64,000 nt of DNA from Cyathus striatus (taxonomy: Eukaryota; Basidiomycota; Agaricomycetes; Agaricales; Nidulariaceae): the NCBI GenBank assembly GCA_025738555.1, contig JAOVFP010000010.1:1-64000 (forward strand), in the 5' to 3' direction. Shown piece after piece: positions 57,924 to 64,000 of this stretch. How positions within the stretch are numbered: the first letter of the stretch is position 1; every line of letters begins with the position of its first letter. The notes below the pieces were generated by a model, which did not search any database, was not told the origin of the DNA, and saw only the letters and a list, made by a program, of their open reading frames with translations. The position numbers were made by a program, and so were the translations under genes.

Positions 57924-60334
57924 ATGTGCTTATTTATGTCCCCAAAAATGAAAGCCAAGGCATGCAACGATGCCTTGCAGCAACAGATTGACCAAGATAA
58001 TAGGAAACTCGAGCGCCGAGTATGCAAGGTTCTCCTTCTCGGTGAGTTCAATGGCTTTCTCGCATGTTCTGGCTTTTTGGCTCTCGTTCTCGATTTTGTA
58101 ATTTTCTGGTGCATGTATGTGCCTCCAGTTGTGATTTGTGCGCTCTCTGTGTCCTCGGATGCATAATTTCGTCGTTACGCCTCTTTCGACGTGGTTTCTT
58201 TCCTTACCTTTGCCTTCGCCCCCTCGGTGCTAGCACACAGCGCACTGTTCCCAGCCTCTCATTCGCTCACCTTACTCTCCATCACTTTGCATACTAATAT
58301 ACTCATTCAAGGCACCAGCAGCTCAGAAAGATCAATGATAGACAAGCAGATGAAGATCTATCAACATCGCAGCCTCAGTCACGAGGAGCTGATGCAATGC
58401 CGCCCCATTGTGTACGATAGTCTCATCGAGTCAGTGAAACAGGTGATCGCAGAGGTCAAGAAGTTTGGGTTTTCGTACGAGTCCCGGAAGAATCAAGTAA
58501 GTCTTCAGAATTTCCGTTTGTTTGCGAGCTGGCTGGGCAGTGCGATGTAGAGGGAGAGGGAGAAGGGGAGGGGGAGCGTTCTGCAGGAGTCTAGGCCACT
58601 GCAGGGTGTGATTGTGATACAGTGTGCGGGTGAAACATAGGGTTTAATATGCTCTGACGTGAATGGTAGGGACAGCGAGATGTGGCACTCAATTGGCACT
58701 CATTTCATATGCATACGGTTTCTCAGCGCCTACCTCACCCTCACCTATTCATTTATTCACTAATTCATTCATTCGTTCTTCCTATTCTATGCTCATTACG
58801 CTGCCTTGCTAATTCCCTTTCCTAGCGTCTTGCGAAGAAAATCTACGCCTACAAGCTCGGCCCCGGTCAGAAAGAAGGAGTCAGCTTGATGCGCGCCATC
58901 CTATACTGCCTCGGCCTCCTACCCGCGGAAGAAAAACCCCATGACCCCAGTAGTACAGTCTACTGTGGCCCGACGCTAAACTGTAAGATTGCTAAGGCGA
59001 TAGAAATGCTGTGGAAGGACCCTGTCATCGCGAAGGTCATGGACGAGCATTCTGAGTTTTGCCGGGCCGACAGCGCGAACTAGTAAGTGCCGTCCTTGAT
59101 TTTGCTGCGTGAATGAGCGGGAAGGGCCGATTAACTGTAAGTTTTTGCACGGAGGTAATAAGAATTGGCGATCCGGACTATCTTCCTAATCAGACGGATG
59201 TACTCATGGCGCAAAAGACGTATGGTGTAACCAGTGGGACGCGGTTCATGATGGGGATGTTATTGTGAGTTGTTCTCTTCTCTTCTCTCTTCTCTCTTTT
59301 TCTCTCCTATTCTTGTTGGCGCGTTGGGACCTCGCGGCATGATTGCACCGACCCCTTCGACGACTTTTATCCCTTGCTCCGCTGTACCCGCCTTACCGAT
59401 ATACCCTTCCCCCGGCTCACTCTTGAACCGACCTAGTGTGTTGACGGGCCTACGATGCCAACAAAAATTGCTTCCGTTTTCCTGCTCTTTAATCCTTTCC
59501 TTTTCGTGAAGCACCTGGGCATATTTTTTGCTTCCGCTTGTCCGTATATCGTATCATGTGGTTGTCACAAGAGGAGGGAGGCAGGTGCCTCGTCTCTGTT
59601 GCGGTGTTCTCTTTTTTCGCTTTAACATGATGTTTCGTTTCTGTGATCATGGTGCTAATTGGTTTGCTGTTGTGTAGAGTACACATATGCGATGTTGATC
59701 ATCGCCAGTTGCATAGCACTGAGAAGTGGACGCAGTACTTCGAAAATGTGACAAGTATTTTCTTTTGTGCTTCGCTCAGCGGGTATGATCAGATGCTTGC
59801 GGGGGATAAGAAGCAGGTGCGTTGGGGTGTTTTTTGTTTATTCTGCTCGTGCTCACTGATGGCTGGTGTTTTGTAGAGCCAACTGAATGAGTCTATGACA
59901 CTGCTTGAGGCTATCATTAACTCGCGGTGGTTCCTTCGGACATCAGTTATCTTATTATTAACCAATATTGATATTTTCAAACTCAAGATCATGAATGTAT
60001 GTTATCTCTTTCGGGCCTTATCTCACTGCAAAATCGAGCCGACCCTTTTGAATTACATTCTAGTCGCCGTTAGAGCAGCATTTTCCCGAATACTCCGGCG
60101 GATGCAATGTCGACAAGGCGACGAAGCATATTTTGTGGAAGTTTATGACGTTGAATCGGGCAAGGTTGAACATGTTTCCTCAGTATGTTCTCTGTTCGTG
60201 TCTACGCTGAAATGATGATTGAGTGAGATAGCATAATAGAGGGTACTGTTGATAACCATATCATCAAGTATTTCTTTGCGGTGCTGAAGGAGACCATCTT
60301 GCAAAATGCGCTCCATGACGCTGGGATTCTATAG
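57924..60334 (+). CDS. Divergent G-protein alpha-subunit-like protein, copy C (387 aa, 8 exons)
   Basis: Exons 57,924-58,041, 58,312-58,496, 58,826-59,082, 59,142-59,264, 59,678-59,816, 59,877-59,996, 60,064-60,182 and 60,232-60,334 (1,164 nt), collinear with copy A. The C terminus is more complete: YFFAVLKETILQNALHDAGI followed by Leu, matching standard G-alpha (VFxAVKETILQNALxDSGIL). The nucleotide motifs are even more changed: P-loop GTSSSERSM (residues 40-48) lacks the Lys and the Ser/Thr pair, switch I has LMAQKTYG where the catalytic Arg should be, switch II is DVDHRQ and the NKxD site is TNID. So GTP binding in the normal way is unlikely, yet no stop or shift exists in 388 codons. It has no N-terminal Gly2. 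It stands 784 bp upstream of SPE3-LYS9 on the same strand. Confidence 0.8.
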
Positions 60335-60960
60335 CCCGCGTGTCATCATGGTTATATGACTACCTTTATATGTTTCATGTTTTTTGGTGAGCTGTTAATT
60401 CAGTTGCTTTTCAATTGTGGGATTGTGGTTCGCGGTCTTTGGAGACTGTCGTCATCTCGATGAGTGGTGGCCTACCTACCGACGAATTGTCCCTGTGCCT
60501 TCCTTATTCCTTGTTCCTTCAGAAATCAGCAATGGATGGATTACTAATTCTGATTTTTTACTTAGGTCCCTCTCCCACCTGCGTTACCGTATCCACTACC
60601 ATATCCCATGCTATATTGTCGCTTGCATTGCAGCGGACTATCCTTTTTAGTCCGGTTAGTCAGCGCTACTTTGGGGCAGCGGCGGAATTGACTGGCGAAA
60701 ATGTTTGAAATTTTAAGGCTGCAAATTTTCGTAGATCGTGCTTGACCCCCGATACAGCTGGTAGCATTTTAGTTCTTCAATGACATTTTCCACATTGATA
60801 GTACTAGTAATGTGATTCGAGAGTGGGAATAAGTAGGTTTCATTGGATTTTGAATGAGTTTGAAACTGTTATATTATACATAAAGATGAAATAAAAACAC
60901 CTGCACAAAAACGTGTTTTATGGATGTACTTGAGCAGTTCGTTTGCTTCAGTACATGGGA
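60335..60960 (+). other. 3' region of G-alpha-like copy C
   Basis: Corresponds to 53,384-53,865 in cassette A, with one extra segment of about 90 bp near 60,865-60,955. Open frames here have no domain. Confidence 0.4.
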
Positions 60961-63670
<2,710 letters not shown>

Positions 63671-64000
63671 GTATGTTAGATTATAAGTGTGAAATCTATG
63701 TATGTCGAATGCTGGTGAGCTGTTTCGATGGGTGTTATTCTTCGACAGGGTCAAGAAATATGTAATATATAAGCGGGTCCGGACAAGTATGACCGAGACT
63801 TCAGCTTGAGGCTTAGAGTAATGTTTGAATGAGGCCTGAACCTGGAATATGATAAAGTGAAAGTAGAGATTTCGGCTTATTTGCATCGTAATCATATATA
63901 TATTGTGTAAAGAACAGTACCAATATTCTGGCATACAGCTAAGCCCTTTACTTATGTTGCAACGTGAAATGTCAAGAATCAGGATAGCACTTTCGGACAA
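63671..64000. other. 3' flank of SPE3-LYS9
   Basis: AT-rich sequence that should hold the transcript's 3' end; a long minus-strand frame runs through it and back into the gene, but it overlaps SPE3-LYS9 coding sequence in antisense and has no domain, so it is not called. Confidence 0.4.

Overview
The window is the end of a fungal chromosome, most likely from a basidiomycete of the Agaricomycetes. It opens with (CCCTAA)n telomere repeats. The genes carry short GT-AG introns, several with clear branch points. The last gene is a spermidine synthase fused to saccharopine dehydrogenase, a fusion typical of Basidiomycota. NACHT-type NTPases with the DPPRCHP lead-in, MYND-finger proteins and extra G-alpha paralogues are all commonly expanded in mushroom-forming fungi. 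The organism call is inference; no species is claimed.

Layout. 1-413: telomere joined directly to a minus-strand gene fragment that stays in frame into the telomere. 414-20,160: gene-poor subtelomere with one convincing gene, a GATA-like zinc finger/coiled-coil protein (3,308-5,524, minus), and a diverged tandem repeat near 17.5-18.7 kb. 20,161-26,959: conserved core-type genes: a 7-exon BCAS3-domain WD-repeat protein, a secreted SGNH/GDSL hydrolase and tRNA-Leu(CAG). 27,034-49,159: an AT-rich transposon graveyard holding at least six terminal-inverted-repeat elements, most with target-site duplications, two or more satellite-like tracts, two decayed MYND-finger genes and one NACHT NTPase gene. 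Several elements sit inside exons, and removing them with one target-site copy rejoins the reading frame. 50,800-61,117: a cassette (G-alpha-like gene plus the 5' end of the next gene) present three times. Copies A and C keep full 8-exon open frames although their GTP-binding motifs are degraded; copy B is an internally deleted pseudogene. Between A and B lie an alpha-mannosidase fragment and an intact 5-exon gene of unknown function. 61,118-63,670: the intact SPE3-LYS9 fusion.

Themes. Three members of one MYND-finger family are broken in three ways: telomere capture, mutational decay, and element insertion. A segment with a GCACGTGC box and a GATA site, native to the SPE3-LYS9 promoter, has been copied to three other places, one just upstream of the NACHT gene. 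All exon models were made by eye; the models for the GATA-like, BCAS3, SGNH, G-alpha A and C, unknown 424-aa and SPE3-LYS9 genes add up to whole codon numbers, which is independent support for them.
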